Shown here: positions 14,925 through 16,460 of the stretch, piece after piece
Numbering within the stretch: the first letter of the stretch is position 1
Layout of the letters: each line of letters starts with the position of its first letter
Assembly (NCBI GenBank): GCA_023428365.1
Contig: JAEYYQ010000112.1
Location: 1 to 16,460 of the forward strand
Length of the DNA stretch: 16,460 bases
Direction of reading: 5' to 3'
Source of the DNA: Pseudomonadota bacterium
Lineage (GTDB): Bacteria > Pseudomonadota > Alphaproteobacteria > Rhizobiales > Hyphomicrobiaceae
The notes under the pieces: model-generated
What the model was told of the DNA's origin: nothing
What the model saw: the letters and a program-made list of their open reading frames with translations, nothing else
Database searches by the model: none
Position numbers and translations under genes: made by a program

Positions 14925-15021
14925 AAATTCGTCACTAGGCTCAAGGGCATAGATGGAGAGCGCGTCGGGTGCGGCAACGCGATCTTAGCCGCGGAACCCG
15001 AGCCATTGCTATACAACTCAC

Positions 15022-15629
15022 GTGAAACAACCTGCGTTCGTAAGCCCTGCCTTCCAACACTCCGCGAAACCTTGCCGACCGGCCCGAGATGGCTGTTCGA
15101 GGTAAAGGACGAGGGCTGGCGCGTGCAGCTCGTGAAGGACGGCAAGTCGCTGCGGGTGAGGTCGCGCACCGGCAAGGATCTGACGGCCATGCTGGGGCCA
15201 TTCCCCGGCTCGCTCAGGATACCGGCAAAGACCGCCGTCCTCGATGCTGAGCTGGTCACCGGCTTGGCCGAGTTCGGCTCCCTGCGGTCGGCCATGGCCC
15301 GCGAACCGATGAGCCTGCTGGTGTTCGCCTTCGACCTGCTGCATCTCGACGGCCGTGATTTCCGGCCGCAGCCGCTGGTCGTCCGCCGTGCGCGGCTTGG
15401 CCGGATGATCGGCCGGGCCGATACGCCAGCGCTCCAGCTCTCGCACGCCTTCAAGGACGGGGCGAAGCTGCTGGCCGAATGCGAGCGCCGCGGGTTGGAG
15501 GGCGTCGTGGCGAAGCAAACTGACCGAGCCTATCGCAGCGGTCGCGCGGATCACTGGATCAAGGTGAAGACGGCGGCGTGGAAGGAAGCCAACGCTGGCC
15601 GCGGGGAGATGTTTGCTTCGGAGAAATAA
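15022..15629 (+). pseudogene. Short ATP-dependent DNA ligase (adenylation domain only), N-terminally frameshifted
   Basis: The main frame (to 15629) holds a nucleotidyltransferase domain of about 195 residues: motif I region LFEVKDEGWRVQL with the nucleotidyl Lys, ETL/LDAEL motif region (VLDAELVTG), motif III FAFDLLHLDGRDF, motif IV EGVVAKQTDRAY and motif V HWIKVKTAAWKEAN. It ends right after motif V, without an OB-fold, as in short LigD-like ligases of rhizobia. The natural start, GTG 15022 giving VKQPAFVSP, is in another frame; one base is missing at about 15047, where SP-CLPTLRETLP should join. A TTG at 15006 could still start the main frame. Motif I reads KDEG, with Glu in place of the nearly invariant Asp of KxDG. 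Activity is doubtful; a sequencing error could explain the frameshift but not KDEG. Confidence 0.75.
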
Positions 15630-15630
15630 G

Positions 15631-15657
15631 GGCGCCGATATTCGCACTATCGGCGCC
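15631..15657. terminator. Hairpin between convergent genes
   Basis: A perfect 10-bp stem, GGCGCCGATA / TATCGGCGCC with a 7-base loop, begins one base after the ligase stop and ends 9 bases before the stop of the convergent AlpA-like gene. The T-run is short (CTTA), so it is a weak intrinsic terminator or a shared bidirectional one. Confidence 0.65.
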
Positions 15658-15666
15658 TTAAGGCAG

Positions 15667-15921
15667 TTAGACCGGCGCCGGTTCAGGCTCCAGGTCATCG
15701 GGGCCGGGGTCAGAGGTCGAACGCCGCTTGCGGCGCTCTTCCCAGGCTTTGACTTCCGACCAGGGATACCGGACTGCGGTTCCGATCTTCAGGAAGATCG
15801 GCCCACCTCCTGTTACCCGCAACTTTGCGAAAAACTTCGGATTAACCCGGAACATCCGGGCCAGTTCCGCTTCTGTTAACAACGCATTACCAACTGGTTC
15901 ATTGGTATTGTGCTCTGTCAT
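15667..15921 (-). CDS. AlpA / excisionase-like helix-turn-helix protein
   Basis: An 84-residue protein with a MerR-like winged helix (HTH_17/AlpA type): LLTEAELARMFRVNPKFFAK, then GGGPIFLKIGTAVRYPWSEV and KAWEERRKRR. The GxxPxFLKIGxxVRYxxSEVxxW pattern is typical. The acidic Pro-rich tail is extra. ATG 15921 has AAAGG 7 bases upstream. Such proteins act as excisionases or as activators of integrase genes of phages, integrative elements and islands. It lies about 500 bases from a tRNA-Lys 3' end, the usual location for an excision/integration module, yet no integrase gene is seen beside it. Confidence 0.85.
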   Translation of the reverse strand: MTEHNTNEPVGNALLTEAELARMFRVNPKFFAKLRVTGGGPIFLKIGTAVRYPWSEVKAWEERRKRRSTSDPGPDDLEPEPAPV

Positions 15922-16032
15922 CGTATTACCTTTCAGCGCGCTGCCGACAGATGTGGTGCAGCGCCGCCTAGTCCGCGGAATATCTCAGACCACCGCGAAC
16001 AATTGCAAGCTGCCGGGAGTTCTTCCTGTGGA

Positions 16033-16330
16033 TTACTGGCCCCTCGTCAGGCTCGCAAAAATCGTCGCCACCGCGACTGCGATTATGCCGACATGGATGA
16101 CGGTCTTCGTTGGGTCAGCAGATCCGCGCCGCTGAGACACCAGCGCTGGGATAGACGCCGGGATCATCGGGAACAGGGCCAGACCGATCCACATACCGAG
16201 CAATCGGAAAGCGTCGGTCCACGGATACAAGGGTGTCGGTCGCGGCATCATCCCGAGGCACCGCGCACAGAGCGGCCGCGGCGGCGACCACGCCAACATT
16301 CAACCAGCGAATTTCAGATGGTTCAGACAT
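16033..16330 (-). pseudogene. Small membrane protein, probably frameshifted
   Basis: Two frames seem to form one protein. The first, from ATG 16330 (GAGG about 7 bases upstream), starts MSEPSEIRWLNVGVVAAAAA, a plausible first membrane helix. The second, ending at 16033, carries FRLLGMWIGLALFPMIPASI and VIHVGIIAVAVATIFASL, two further helices. They would join around 16235-16270. The second frame could instead be a gene of its own from ATG 16299 (88 residues). No family is recognised. It lies between the excisionase-like gene and the tRNA. Confidence 0.35.
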
Positions 16331-16414
16331 GGGAGGCCTCGTTCCAGCAGTGTAAAAACTGTGTAACCGCTGCTATTCGAGGTCTGACGTTTTGGGCTAA
16401 CCTCTTGATTTACT

Positions 16415-16460
16415 TGGTGAGCCCGGTTGGGTTCGAACCAACGACCCTCTGATTAAAAGT
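16415..16460 (-). tRNA. tRNA-Lys(UUU), 3' half (partial at window edge)
   Basis: On the minus strand, from the right edge: the anticodon loop CTTTTAA (anticodon TTT), the 3' side of the anticodon stem (TCAG), a variable loop, the T arm GTTGG-TTCGAAC-CCAAC, the acceptor strand CGGGCTC, discriminator A and an encoded CCA at 16417-16415. The 5' half lies beyond the window. tRNA 3' ends are common integration sites, and the element-like genes lie on its 3' side. Confidence 0.93.

Noticed and set aside
14572..15020. Integron attC sites or a CRISPR array
   Set aside because: Boxes are TACAAC, not RYYYAAC/GTTRRRY; arms vary between units and spacing is irregular, with no cas or integron integrase genes.
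15040..15050. Programmed -1 frameshift joining VKQPAFVSP to the ligase
   Set aside because: No slippery heptamer is present at the junction; a one-base deletion is simpler.
16345..16375. Pair of TTACAC direct repeats (minus strand) near the tRNA as excisionase sites
   Set aside because: Only two short copies; too little to separate from chance.
16135..16452. Plus-strand frame ending SPVGFEPTTL
   Set aside because: That peptide is the well-known false translation across an antisense tRNA; the DNA is tRNA-Lys on the minus strand.

Overview
The window looks like a piece of an alphaproteobacterial chromosome or large replicon, most likely from the Bradyrhizobium / Rhodopseudomonas / Nitrobacter group. 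The DNA is GC-rich, the recognisable proteins are types common in that group, and two GGAAC-N17-CGTT promoters match the EcfG general stress sigma factor of alphaproteobacteria. No database search was possible, so the taxonomy is an inference.

Region 1 (1-2822, minus strand) is a two-partner secretion locus: a TpsB outer-membrane translocator broken by one frameshift, followed by the start of a filamentous-haemagglutinin-type TpsA exoprotein that runs off the left edge.

Region 2 (about 2865-9040) is a decaying stress and DNA-repair neighbourhood. Intact genes are a small ribbon-helix-helix-like protein (3473-3688), a DUF892/YciE-type ferritin-like stress protein (4739-5233) and a P1B-4 metal efflux ATPase (5565-7598). 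Around them lie fragments: a Ku C-terminal tail, a DUF4142-like piece, an HsdS tail, a cupin N-terminus, two YciG (KGG) remnants and a type II NADH dehydrogenase with at least five reading-frame breaks. A YciG remnant and the NADH dehydrogenase remnant meet head to head at about 8024/8025, a visible rearrangement junction.

Region 3 (9364-10263) is an intact EamA/DMT-type exporter, flanked by short stretches where I recognise nothing.

Region 4 (10487-14486) is plasmid-like. A minus-strand operon runs parA - RHH partner - membrane/coiled-coil protein - serine recombinase - small hypothetical. Its promoter overlaps an array of ATGCNTAAGCAT repeats, likely the parS/operator. Upstream are a perfect DnaA box, GGGGGTAG repeats and a G-quadruplex-like tract (a candidate vestigial origin), then a Bro-N protein and a divergent zinc-ribbon protein.

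Region 5 (14487-16460) is the end of an integrated element. A roughly 360-base array of paired hairpins with repeated TACAAC boxes precedes a frameshifted, OB-less ATP-dependent DNA ligase. Then come a hairpin terminator, an AlpA/excisionase-like HTH gene, a probably frameshifted small membrane protein, and the 3' half of a tRNA-Lys(UUU) at the right edge. The par module, origin-like segment, excisionase-like gene and tRNA together suggest an integrated plasmid or integrative element with its end at tRNA-Lys. No integrase is visible in the window.
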